The notes under the pieces were generated by a model. It saw only the letters and a program-made list of their open reading frames with translations. It searched no databases and was not told where the DNA came from. Positions 11,519-21,846 of a stretch of DNA of 64,000 nt are shown piece by piece; position 1 is the stretch's first letter; every line of letters begins with the position of its first letter. The stretch is from Macrosoma leucophasiata (Eukaryota; Arthropoda; Insecta; Lepidoptera; Hedylidae). The position numbers and the translations under genes were made by a program. The stretch is from NCBI GenBank assembly GCA_036365455.1, contig JAWQUS010000027.1, positions 16,790,501 through 16,854,500 of the forward strand, in the 5' to 3' direction.

Positions 11519-11680
11519 GCCGAATATTCGCGAATGTGAATGCGAATATTCGTTACATCACTAGTATGTTGCTCAATCACGCTTAAACGGCATTACGGAT
11601 TTCGACCAAAATTTGTACACAGGTAGAGTGTACTTATTTATGGCTGTTACACTAAGGATGCTTTTTATCCCGTTTAGAGG

Positions 11681-12423
11681 TTACATAAAATATATTTTAA
11701 AATTTTAATTTTATTAGTCTTTTTAATATTATTATTTCACAGACGGTTAGGTATTTCAATTTAATCAATCCACGCCAAGTCTAAAGTCTCTTTAGGCTTG
11801 GCATGAAGATACATAAGTACCTGCATAAATACAAAACATAATAATATATTAAACAATCATTTTAAAAATGTAGATATCCGTAAATCTAAAGTAAGATCGT
11901 TTGCCTTTCAATCTAACAATCTCAAAATAATGAGCACAGGAATAAACATTTTCAAACGATCAACTTCTGAATTCTACTTTTATAACCACGAACCTCAGCA
12001 ACCCAATAGCGGCAGGTAAAAACGACAATATCGTTATGTATGGTCAACCGTTAAGTGGGTACGTGCGGCTTGCGTATTGTGAGTTTGTGAATGCTAGACC
12101 TGGTTTGTATTAAAGCCGATACCGCACAGGTACGGAACGTAACGGCACTGTGAATCGGTCTCGCAAACGTTGACACACATTCGCTACAAAAAACTGCTAA
12201 CCTATCACCGTAAACTGCACCACTACCATCGGTTCACGTGCACGGATGTGAGTCAAAAATTGGTAGTTGCGAGAGTAACCGATTTGGTATGAAATATACG
12301 TTTTTTAAACATAATGTCTTTAGAACGCATTTTGTGCTATCGCTAGCAGGTGAAGAATAAATTTGATTATGTAAATTCAATAAAGAGATAGGTACCTACC
12401 ACCTACAGTAGATTTTTTATATT
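11681..12423. other. Non-coding stretch, nothing recognised
   Basis: No element ends or coding motifs. The region from about 12050 to 12260 has somewhat higher GC and looks single-copy within the window. Confidence 0.35.
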
Positions 12424-12597
12424 GAGGTGGAAAACCTCATGGACACCCGCAGTCCTAGGGAGACGTTCGTTAGTGTGACTTTTCACGAAAAATAGTGCAG
12501 CTTTCCTCTTAGCTGCAGTAGATGATGTACAGATATCCCAGAAGTCCTCGCGGTTCGATAGTCCGAGGCCCATCCTGAGAAACTCGTCGATGCCATC
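12424..12597 (-). pseudogene. Possible decayed protein fragment, 58 open codons
   Basis: On the minus strand the stretch reads without stops from DGIDEFLRMGLGLSNRED through FWDICTSSTAAKRKAALFF to TAGVHEVFHL. A TGA lies just upstream. The even composition suggests a relic of a transposon or host coding sequence rather than a chance frame, but I cannot assign a family. Confidence 0.3.
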
Positions 12598-13385
12598 TCA
12601 GGCCTACGTACCTATATGTACTTTGTCGAACACTACGTTGGTTTATAAAAGTAAACGCATCTTATCGTTCAATATTTTGGATAAGTGGAAAGAAAATCCC
12701 AGAAAAAAAATTCCAATGTAAGAAGATGATTGCAGGGATCGATTGATCTACTTTAAAAACCAGAGGTCTCATAAGTTACTTACAAAATGATATTTGGCGC
12801 TCCACGCTACGTGCTTACTCCGAACTGCTCGGTAAAACCTCCTGGGCAAGGTTTTCATGTGAAGATAGATACCTTTTACATATAATTATAACCCATTTAT
12901 GCTCATGCTTGTGTTTATCGAATAAAAGCAAGCGTAAAAATCTGCAAACTTATAGACACTCGTAGTAGAGGCGATGATCTTTGAACGTAGGTATCGCGAT
13001 AACAGCTATTACCGTTTTTATCAGCGAATTCCCACCGCTTATGCTATGTACTAAATACGGCATCATGTCCGTCTCACATTTATTTTTCTGCGATATAAAT
13101 AAAACTGACGTCATGGTTGCAGAAAATTTTTGGTTGCAGTGGTCTGGATTGCTTGTTGTGTTGTCAACGGGGTCAATTCTCACACCGAGTGTGAGATGTC
13201 TTATGTGTACAACGGCACCCACGACGTCGAGAAATCTTAGTGTAGGCGTCAGTGATCGTTTCCAAACCAATATTTTTAATGTTATGAGAAAACCAAAGAA
13301 CGCCAATCTCCATAGACTCGTATAAGAGAGTGATTTGTGCTAATAGACTATTTACGCAATTTCCTGCGAATTTTGGTACATAAGA
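12598..13385. other. Non-coding stretch, nothing recognised
   Basis: Overlapping open frames on both strands at 12950-13325 show no motif and are probably chance. Confidence 0.35.
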
Positions 13386-13684
13386 TTTTTTTTTTTTTTT
13401 TATGTTATAAAAGTGGCAAACAAGCGTGCAGTTCACATTGATGTTAAGTGATGACTGCAGCCTATAGACACCCACACAATGACCAGAGGTCAAAATGCAA
13501 ATGCGCTGCCACTCCTGAGGCATTAGGTGTTATGCCTCTGTGCCGGAAATTACAGAGCCGTACATTACCACCTGACCGGAACACGATAGTGCTGAACACT
13601 ACCATTTAACGGCAAGTATATTAGGTAATGCGGTGGTGCCTACGCCCGCGAGCTCCGTCACTGGAGCTCTACCACCAGTAAAAA
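13386..13684 (+). repeat. Family A dispersed repeat, full length
   Basis: A complete copy from the T run to accaccagtaaaa, with all landmarks in order, useful as the reference for the family in this window. The 3' hairpin is gagctcc-gtcact-ggagctc (perfect 7-bp stem). Subfamily 1 signature gtgccggaaattacagag. Confidence 0.9.
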
Positions 13685-14171
13685 GGATTCATAATAACAC
13701 ATTGATATACGTAGGATTGAAATCTGTAGCATAATACAGTCTCTGTACATATTATATTATAGCGGCCGACCTTGGCAGAGCGAATAAATATGTTCGATGG
13801 ATATAATATACCGGATATAATAAAGTCTTCTATTCACGGATTTCTTTGCCGAAATAGCGCTCCTTAGTAATACGAATAGCGAATTGAGATGTTTGGGAGT
13901 ATCGATATGTATCGATTCTACATACGTATTGCGTAGACATCGAATCCATGGAGGATAATATATTTCGAAAGTGGAAAATATTGAATCTCGACTAGTTTTC
14001 GGTATCTATAGCGTTTCCACTTATATGAAATGATCGCTGATTTTCTTGTCGTCGTAGCAAAAATGTTGTTTTGAAGTGATGATTTTTGTACTGTATCAAA
14101 TCAAATAGTTCTCTAGTGGAGGCGAGTGCCTAGTGCATGACTAAGCAGTGCGGGTTATAGAGAATCTGAGC
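13685..14171. other. Non-coding stretch, nothing recognised
   Basis: No coding motif or repeat family. Some local atcgatatgtatcgat-type self-complementary words near 13905-13920. Confidence 0.35.
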
Positions 14172-14349
14172 GGCCTAACGCACTAGCTGTTAGCAGCGGG
14201 AGCGGCGCGCGGCTAGCCTCTTTTACAGTTTAATGTGCAACCGCCTGTTATGTATAGTGCGCACAATAACAGGCGGTTGCATATTAAACTGTAAAAGCGG
14301 CTAGCCGCGCGGCTATCCGTTTCCGCGGCTAACCGCTAGTGCGTTAGGG
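14172..14349. mobile_element. GC-rich foldback MITE
   Basis: Ends are cctaacgcactag and ctagtgcgttagg. The arms are about 80-90 bp and pair closely over ttttacagtttaatgtgcaa and ccgcctgttat, inverted as ataacaggcggttgcatatt and aaactgtaaaa. The loop is about 12 bases. No coding sequence and no clear target duplication. Confidence 0.75.
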
Positions 14350-14382
14350 CGCTGATTGTGGTGATATCCCCTTTTCAAGTTT

Positions 14383-14525
14383 CCCAATCCAATTTCGCCA
14401 ATCCGCCTGCCAAGCGTGGCGATTATATTCTCACATAATGACGCGCAACACTGTTGTGGTTGTCTATGGGAAAGGCTTTGTCCAGCAGTGGCCGTATTCC
14501 GCCTGGAGTGATGATGATGATGATT
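14383..14525 (+). repeat. RTE-type 3' tail / SINE-like remnant
   Basis: Shares ccaatccgcctgccaagc and gtggcgattat with the 2.2-2.5 kb copy and ends aaggctttgtccagcagtgg ... gtgatgatgatgatgat, the (ATG)n tail typical of RTE-mobilised repeats. Confidence 0.6.
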
Positions 14526-15529
14526 CCATATGAAGGTAGTGAAAGTTATACATACACAGATTTAAAAGGTAACTATTGATAAAGAAAACAAGAACGTGAG
14601 CCAATTCGTTAAAATATAACATTCTTAAATCTGCTGTTTCTTCTGATTCGTTCGGTGTCTACGCATTGGGAAATATACCTTATTAGGCGAGAGCGGTCTT
14701 ACATGTTTAATTCTTACAACATATTGTAACGTTAAATATTTGGATAAAACAGTTGTTTCCAACTGCCTGCCTTATAATCCAATAATAATAATAAAAAAAC
14801 ATTAACATCAATTAAGAACACCTCCACCAAAAAACGTAACCACCTACTGAGTGGAGTTTAAGATGACTTTTTGTTCCATCCTTGTCGGAGCCCCATTAAA
14901 GGAATTAAACAATCTGACGTGAGTCCATTGATATAACTTCGCATTGCATAATGCATGGCGGGTAGTGGCGCCCGCATTAAATACTTTTTCAATTAAATGC
15001 GTTGCATCTAATCGCGGAGATACATATGAAAGGGCACCGCCGACCGCGGGCCTCGGCCTGACTAATGCCCTTGGTAATTAGCAAACAGGACGAGCGTTCC
15101 GGAACTCTTTAATTACGCTTAATGTCCGAACTCGTCTTGTTCCCCGACCTCCGCTGTTGCCTCGTAAAAATGTTAATTCCATGTCCAACATTCAGTCTTC
15201 CTTTGACACACATTTATTTATTGCGTTGCGTCGCGTCGCGTCGTGACATTGTTTGCGTGGCCGGTAACACTTTCGCGGTAAACGTGCAAGCGACGCTCTA
15301 GTCGTGTTTTAGTCATTTGTTTTTTATTGCCTCAACTAGAATCATTAAACTGCCTCAGCGTCGGAGTGGCCATATAGTGAATGCAGCGTTTGCCAGCCGG
15401 GGACCAGCCTACTCGGGTCCCCATGAGCCTGGCTGGCGGGACATGCTGTATTAGGCCCCGGGCCTACTTACCAGTCATTGGTTTCGGGCGTGAATGAAGC
15501 CCCATTGAGCCACTCAGTCTGACCTAGTG
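14526..15529. other. Repeat-poor non-coding stretch
   Basis: About 14860-15400 matches nothing else in the window and has moderate GC. It contains TAAT-rich words such as ggtaattagcaaacag and ctttaattacgcttaatg. It may be ordinary host sequence; I see no exon signals strong enough to call. Confidence 0.35.
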
Positions 15530-15700
15530 CCTCAGTGTGCTCTAGTGGCCACAACTGCTACACTGAGGTTTTGGGTTCGATGGCCGGGTCGGGGAGAAAG
15601 TGATATTAAGACTTCCACAATTCGAAGTTTTCCAGTGCGTCCGTCGGAGTTTGTTCATAAGCTCCCCACTTCCAGCTCTTAGTGCTCTTACTATTACAAA
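15530..15700 (+). repeat. tRNA-derived SINE-like remnant
   Basis: The segment ctctagtggccacaactgct, then gaggttttgggttcgatggc, then cgggtcggg resembles the A and B boxes of a tRNA-derived SINE head (B box like ggttcgannc). It does not fold into a complete tRNA. Confidence 0.4.
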
Positions 15701-15760
15701 TACATAACTAGTGAATCGTGGGTGTTTGCATGCATACATTTAACTCCGTCTATACAGGCT

Positions 15761-16741
15761 GGAAGTCAGATTATTTTTATTTAGTGATACAGATAAGAAA
15801 TAAAAGAAAATGCAATGCTGAACTGACTGTTTTTTGTAACTAATCCTTAATTTAACGTCTAGCATATAATTTAATTCTTGAACGTATGACGCACTTTAGG
15901 TACTAAAATATAGGTACCTACACTTGAATTTAGTGTAAACTAACAACTGTCAGAATGATGGCCGACTACTGTAAATTATAAGTGCCACTTAAAAGTCTTT
16001 GTGTCCCTACTAAATACGTTGAAACAACACAGGCGGTATGTCTAAAGTAACCATTTACGTTTTCATTCAAGATGGGACATTTAAAAATAATATAAATGTT
16101 AGATATGTACAATCAGAAAACTCTCCGTTTATCCAAAATCAATCAAATTTAGCTTTTATTAGATCGCATTAAACTTTTATTACAATCGTTTCCTCGAGGA
16201 CACCGGGACGAGGTTGAAGAAAATGAGACTGTCCAGTGTAAAACGGGACGTATGGTGACTTTAGGCGTGTTTAAAACTGGTGACGATTCAGTATTAGGTC
16301 AACAGAAACAGTTGTTTTTGAACTCTAATACCAACTACATAATTAATATAATTATACTCTTTGTGTTCTGTTTTCTTAAAGTTTTTTTAGCTGTGATATA
16401 GTGTAAACAAACACTATTTTTCTTAGGCTTTTCTTTTAGTTTTTTTTATACCAGTTTGTTTGTAGTTAGTGGAAAACGCTTATTCTCTTCTGTTAGAAAA
16501 TTTTGTTATTTTTTAATTCATCAAATTTTTGACACATTTACTTGAATACCACGGATATCTCTTTGCGTGACGACATTGACGATCTAGTTGGTCCGGCCGT
16601 GTCACAAACGCTTGTTGTGATGACAGCGGCCATCACATTGGCCTGTGGAATTTTTTTTCATCTCGTGCTCACCGCAAGCTCTGCACAGTGAGTCCCTCAC
16701 CCAGGTGCATCCGCTGCATGTTGCCTCGTATCGAAGTAACC
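15761..16741. other. Non-coding stretch, nothing recognised
   Basis: AT-rich with several T runs. No element ends or coding motifs. Confidence 0.35.
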
Positions 16742-17016
16742 TTTTTTATGGTATGAAGGTAGCAAACTAGCATGCAGCTTACATTGATGTTAATTGCATG
16801 CTAGTTTGCAGCCTATAGACATCTAGACAGAAGTCAAAATGCAGATGCAGGTGTTGCCACCCCTGAGATCTTAGTTGTTATGTCTCTGTGATACCTAGTT
16901 AGTACGGAGCCATACATTTCCATCTACCCGGAACACGATAGTGCTGAACAGTGCCATTTGGCGGCAGATAAATTAGGCTCGAGCTCCTACACTGTAACTC
17001 TACCACCTGTTAAAAC
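16742..17016 (+). repeat. Family A dispersed repeat, subfamily 2
   Basis: Nearly complete but diverged. It carries the subfamily 2 words gatcttagttgttatg, tctctgtgatac, cggcagataaattagg and gagctcctacactgtaactc. A local duplication puts ttgcatgctagtttgcag in the head region. Confidence 0.8.
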
Positions 17017-17631
17017 TCCCAGAAATCTGTGGAAACACCCAGAATAGTACATATACGCCCGTAGGCAGTGTATGTGGTAGTTGGCGACGTGTCCCACGTA
17101 TAGCCCAGGACCAAAGCTTAGTGATGGAACCAGCGACAACAGAACCGCTGAGAAATCGATAGATGGAACCTAGTCTAGCTAGTTTATCGGTCCGTTTATT
17201 TTCCCTGCTGTCTTTATGCCTAGGCACCCATCAATACTAGCCTAACTACGTAGGTAGGTAGCTACGCAGTAAATTTACTTCAATTGGTACATTGAGCACC
17301 ACGTAACGTATTTTCAGTTAAAAACTCATGTTTCTTTAGTACACGTTCACAAATAAATAACTACTTGTATTTAAAACGTCTCCAGTGTTCTATTTGTTTT
17401 GGATGCATGCCCATCGACGCGGCGGTTTAATTCAAAACACGCATTTTTAATGATGTGGCTCTCACTCAATTCCATTGCCTCAAGCAATGATGGCGTATCA
17501 GCAACTTGGCCTTTATAAGGTGAGGCGCCATTGTGCATTGTATTATCTCAAGCCTGAATTCCATTCTATTATAGTATTAGTCCAACCGAACTGAGTTAAG
17601 AAAATGTATGTCTTGTGGATAGTCTATGCAG
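17017..17631. other. Non-coding stretch, nothing recognised
   Basis: Contains short chance frames only. Confidence 0.35.
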
Positions 17632-17748
17632 TATGTATGTATGTATCTTCACGCCAGGTCCCTAACGGGGTAGGCAGAGAGCGTAGAGCGCCAGATATCC
17701 CGGTCCTGACAAACCTCTCGTGCCTCGTCTACCTTCATCATCCTGAGG
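17632..17748 (-). repeat. LINE 3'-end fragment ending in a (CATA)n-type tail
   Basis: Read on the minus strand this is the C-terminal codons and tail of the same LINE family as 33368-33705 (gaggcacgagaggtttgtca ... ccgttagggacctggcgtga plus agatacatac). It abuts the tRNA-like repeat piece starting 17749. Confidence 0.75.
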
Positions 17749-18037
17749 TCGCAGGTCTGAGCTCTGTCCGAAGTCAAATGTTTCTTTCCATGTTTTCTTT
17801 ATTATATTATACATATTCATTATTATGAATTCACTCCCATGTGTATTGCGAAAAATAAAAATATTACTAAAATTAAGGGTACAATAACTGCAAAGTCGTT
17901 GTATAGCTATTAGGTAATTAGTTATAAATGGAGGTCGTTCACCAATCACCAATCCCAGATCGGTCTAAATCTAAAAGGGAAAGAGAAATTCGACGCCCGG
18001 ATGTGGGGCTTCGGTAGATTAGTGGTAAATACAGATT
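17749..18037 (+). repeat. Broken tRNA-like repeat pieces, 3' half then 5' half
   Basis: 17749-17880 holds the T-arm and 3' flank of the tRNA-like repeat (cctgaggtcgcaggtctg ... gtccgaagtcaaatg). 17945-18037 holds the head and 5' half of another copy (aaagggaaagagaaattcga ... cttcggtagattagtggtaa). A LINE tail interrupts each piece (17632-17748 and 18049-18247). The order suggests two head-to-tail copies. Confidence 0.55.
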
Positions 18038-18048
18038 GTCGACTGATG

Positions 18049-18247
18049 TATGTATGTATGTATCTTCACGCCAGGTCCCTAACGGGGTAGGCAGAGAGTG
18101 TAGAGCGCCAGACATCCCGGTTCTGACAAACCTCTCGTGCCTCGTCTACCTTCATCATTCTCTTCATACATGCACGCCGATTCCTAAGACTTTTGACCCC
18201 ACCATCAGACAGAACTCGACCTATTTGGTCATGGTAGGTCAGCCTTG
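18049..18247 (-). repeat. LINE 3'-end fragment with 11-bp target duplication
   Basis: Same LINE family as 33368-33705, 5'-truncated to 199 bp. Identical 11-bp flanks gtcgactgatg (18038-18048 and 18248-18258) show a discrete target-primed insertion into the tRNA-like repeat. The (GTAT)n run on the plus strand is the 3' tail. Confidence 0.85.
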
Positions 18248-18326
18248 GTCGACTGATGCTTTGGTATAATAATACCTACATGTCTTTTGTATGTACTCGT
18301 AATGTTGTAAATAGATGTCTAAGCCT

Positions 18327-18415
18327 GGGTTGCACCACGATATTTGTTAAAGTTAAAGTTATTGTAACATTTCACATCCTTCTCTAACTTACAGGAAATT
18401 CTGTAAGTTAGAGCT
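18327..18415 (+). mobile_element. Truncated copy of the 4.4 kb palindromic MITE
   Basis: Starts ctgggttgcaccacgatatt and reads through ttattgtaacatttcaca to the loop and gtaagttagag, where the other half stops at the left edge of the large palindrome. Confidence 0.65.
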
Positions 18416-18416
18416 G

Positions 18417-20562
18417 CTAATACTTCCTTTCAGTGACAGTTTAAGCAATTAAATGTTCTTTCTAATATCTTTAATTCATTCATTAAAATTCAAGCAAGGT
18501 CTCAGTATAAGAGTATAAATCTTTCTCCATTCTCAGCGCAGTGTAAGAAATAAAACATATTCATAAGGTCATAGGAACTGAAAAAGAATACTTCTAAAAT
18601 TCGTCGGTATTCGTATGAACTAGGTATATGAGCCGGTAAAGTGAGTCTGTGAACAGTATTCGCCATTCAAAATATAGTAAATGTATTATTAGACATAACA
18701 AAACTGTATTCATTAGGAATCCCCAATTCTGATTCGGGATATTATTCTGCGCGAACAAAATGTTTGTAGCTAACTTAGATAACGCGCGTATAAAAGGCAA
18801 TCGTGTGAATGCACACTTTGAAACACAACTTCGTTACATCCACGTATGAGTAACTTATGCAGATCGTTTTTCGATCATAACCACAGTACGTAATTTCATA
18901 TGCATAAATGTTTTATTTGTTCGCCATTCGGAAGAAGACATATGGGAAAACGTTTTCGTTTCGCTTTTTATTGAATGTTACTCGATATTATCATCAGCTC
19001 GTTTGGTGTCTCCACTGTAGAGGATATGGAAACCACTCGAATTGGTTTTTTATTTTTAGGGTTTCGTACGTAAAAGATAAAAGGGAACCTTATTACTTAA
19101 TAGCGATGGCAATTAATGCTGTCTCATAAATTTCATAAGCATGTGAATTCGTGAGTATTAAGCATGCTAATTGATATCGCTATGCTATTTGCTAACGTGG
19201 TGATAAAATTTATACCTACCTAATGAAGTATATGATTTCTGTTAATATGCAAATTAATGAATGTTAAAGGGTGTTACACTAATTATTATTCAAAATCCGC
19301 AGCAGGTAGACGCTTAAAATTTTCCCAAAATATTTCGCTGAATATAACCTTTCAAAATAAATAATATAATAAAATATTAATATAAATAAATAATATAATA
19401 AAATATTATATTATTTATTTTAAAAGGTTATATTCAGCGAAATATTTTGGGAAAATTTTAAGCGTCTACCTGCTGCGGATTCAAAATAAATAATATAATA
19501 AAATAATTATATTATTTATTTTGAAAGGTTATATTCAGCGAAATATTTTGGGAAAATTTTAAGCGTCTACCTGCTGCGGATTCAAAATAAATAATATAAT
19601 AAAATAATTATATTATTTATTTTGAAAGGTTATATTCAGCGAAATATTTTGGGAAAATTTTAAGCGTCTACCTGCTGCGGATTTTGAATAATAATTAGTG
19701 TAACACCCTTTAACATTCATTAATTTGCATATTAACAGAAATCATATACTTCATTAGGTAGGTATAAATTTTATCACCACGTTAGCAAATAGCATAGCGA
19801 TATCAATTAGCATGCTTAATACTCACGAATTCACATGCTTATGAAATTTATGAGACAGCATTAATTGCCATCGCTATTAAGTAATAAGGTTCCCTTTTAT
19901 CTTTTACGTACGAAACCCTAAAAATAAAAAACCAATTCGAGTGGTTTCCATATCCTCTACAGTGGAGACACCAAACGAGCTGATGATAATATCGAGTAAC
20001 ATTCAATAAAAAAAGCGAAACGAAAACGTTTTCCCATATGTCTTCTTCCGAATGGCGAACAAATAAAACATTTATGCATATGAAATTACGTACTGTGGTT
20101 ATGATCGAAAAACGATCTGCATAAGTTACTCATACGTGGATGTAACGAAGTTGTGTTTCAAAGTGTGCATTCACACGATTGCCTTTTATACGCGCGTTAT
20201 CTAAGTTAGCTACAAACATTTTGTTCGCGCAGAATAATATCCCGAATCAGAATTGGGGATTCCTAATGAATACAGTTTTATTATGTCTAATAATACATTT
20301 ACCATATTTTGAATGGCGAATACTGTTCACAGACTCACTTTACCGGCTCATATACCTAGTTCATACGAATACCGACGAATTTTAGAAGTATTCTTTTTCA
20401 GTTCCTATGACCTTATGAATATGTTTTATTTCTTACACTGCGCTGAGAATGGAGAAAGATTTATACTCTTATACTGAGACCTTGCTTGAATTTTAATGAA
20501 TGAATTAAAGATATTAGAAAGAACATTTAATTGCTTAAACTGTCACTGAAAGGAAGTATTAG
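18417..20562. repeat. Large near-perfect palindrome, 2.1 kb
   Basis: The left arm (about 18417-19378) and right arm (about 19616-20562) are inverted copies at roughly 98-99% identity by eye. The mirror 68-codon frames at 18594-18800 and 20179-20385 differ by one residue. The outer ends are ctaatacttcctttcagtga and tcactgaaaggaagtattag. The interior 19379-19616 holds extra inverted units. No recognisable protein or transposase motif. It may be a giant foldback element, an inverted duplication or an assembly artefact. Confidence 0.85.
19420..19682. repeat. Three ~101 bp tandem units at the palindrome centre
   Basis: The block ggttatattcagcgaaatat ... gtctacctgctgcgga starts at 19426, 19528 and 19628, periods 102 and 100 bp. 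The linkers are runs of aataaataatataataaaat that are themselves self-complementary. Confidence 0.85.
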
Positions 20563-20898
20563 TATTAGCACAATCGTATTAAAATTTGGTGGATAAAATG
20601 TATGGACCCATTGACCCATGTAGCAATGAGTGGAAATAAGCCTCCTTTTACGGGTCCGCACTGTTTACGAGGGTTATTGTTTAAGGAGTCGTTGATATCT
20701 AGGTATCTACATTAGCTCTAAGAGTGTGTACTGGTAATCCCCCTTCCCTATCCCTCTTCTAATGATAATTGTAAATCCGCTAAAAATGTCCTTGACCTCG
20801 GGAGTACTGGCAACGTCCACTATTACAATAAAATCCACCATTTACAACACACTCGTGTGAATAGCCTCTTAAACGTCGAAACCTATTGACGTATAGTG
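20563..20898. other. Non-coding stretch, nothing recognised
   Basis: Short spacer between the palindrome and the nested transposon cluster. No motif noted. Confidence 0.35.
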
Positions 20899-21846
20899 CA
20901 GGGCTTTTAGTGGCAGTCCCTTAATCCCTTTTGTCCCTTTTTTTTCAGCAAGTCCCTTAAAGCCACCTTTTTTAAGAAATTGGTCCCTAAGTCCCTTTTT
21001 CTGGCACTAAACTTCAAGTCAACTGCCAAAATATTAAAAGTGGTCTTTGAAATTTTCTCTTTATGAAAGGAAGTTAAAGAACTGAGTAGGTAATGTGCTT
21101 TTTACTTCTTGCAATATCCATCTATTTTCCTACAGTGTTGAAACTTATTGATACGTCGTCAATTTTTCGGGATCAACGCAAATCAAAGATCGCATACTTA
21201 ATAATACTTTTGTGCCATATTTTACATCGTTTTAATTGTGTTGACAATATGTGAATTTAATGTGTATACATGTTGAAATACTCCCCTTCTAGCCCATCAA
21301 GAAATGATTGTTTTGAATAAAAAAAACCGGTCAAGTGCGTGTCGGGCCCCGCACAATGTAGGGTTCCCTAGTTTTTAAGTTTGAATAATGTAATGAAAAA
21401 TAAAAATTTTCAAGTAAAATACAGCCAATTTAAGTGTGATAGTTTTCCTTTTACTAATTTCGTTATATGTAGCTACTATTGCCGTAATATTTTTATTTCT
21501 AACAACAACCGTTTAGTTGGTAAAAAAAGGCCGGGGACACTTGACTCTAACGAAAATTGGCACTTAAGTCTCGAACAGTGAATCAGTGAACTAAATCGAA
21601 AAATGATATTTGCACATTTCTAAAATTTTTGAACTTTTTTACTATATCCCATACTACATAGAAAACAAAAAATGTTTTTCCGCGCGTTACACATAAATTC
21701 TTTTTTTTTTTTTCAAGTTTCTATTCTACCACTTTGTCGGCGTAATTAAGGTGATGTATACTTGTGTCAAACTTTAACTCTCTAGTACCAATAGTTAATG
21801 CGCTAAATCACGGACGGTCGGACAGACAGACTGACAGACGGACATA

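Larger units (their letters stand above)
7978..11563. mobile_element. Composite non-autonomous hAT-like transposon, 3.6 kb
   Basis: Inverted ends are tagtgatgtaacgaat on the left and attcgttacatcacta on the right, flanked by identical 8-bp duplications gtatgttg (7970-7977 and 11564-11571). The TAGTG start and 8-bp duplication fit hAT. Next to both ends lie clustered gcgaat/attcgc motifs, a likely transposase-binding pattern (inference). The interior has no transposase frame. It holds an RTE LINE fragment (8722-9894), a copy of a composite repeat also found at 35.5 kb, and a duplicated foldback module (10461-11518). Confidence 0.85.
7925..11680 (+). repeat. Older dispersed repeat split by the hAT insertion
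   Basis: Sequence ending gtttgtttgtatgttg at 7977 resumes after the hAT element as ctcaatcacgcttaaacggc from 11572. The joined piece resembles a common insect repeat (tactattataaatgtgaaag ... acacaggtagag). It marks the pre-insertion site. Confidence 0.55.

Noticed and set aside
12950..13325. Overlapping ~115-codon frames on both strands
   Set aside because: Mutually antisense frames in the same segment with no motifs; typical chance frames.
14860..15400. Homeobox-type enhancer
   Set aside because: TAAT words are expected often in AT-rich DNA; without conservation data there is no support.
18594..18800. 68-codon frame as a gene duplicated at 20179-20385
   Set aside because: It is one arm of the palindrome; the mirrored frame follows from the DNA symmetry and has no protein motif.
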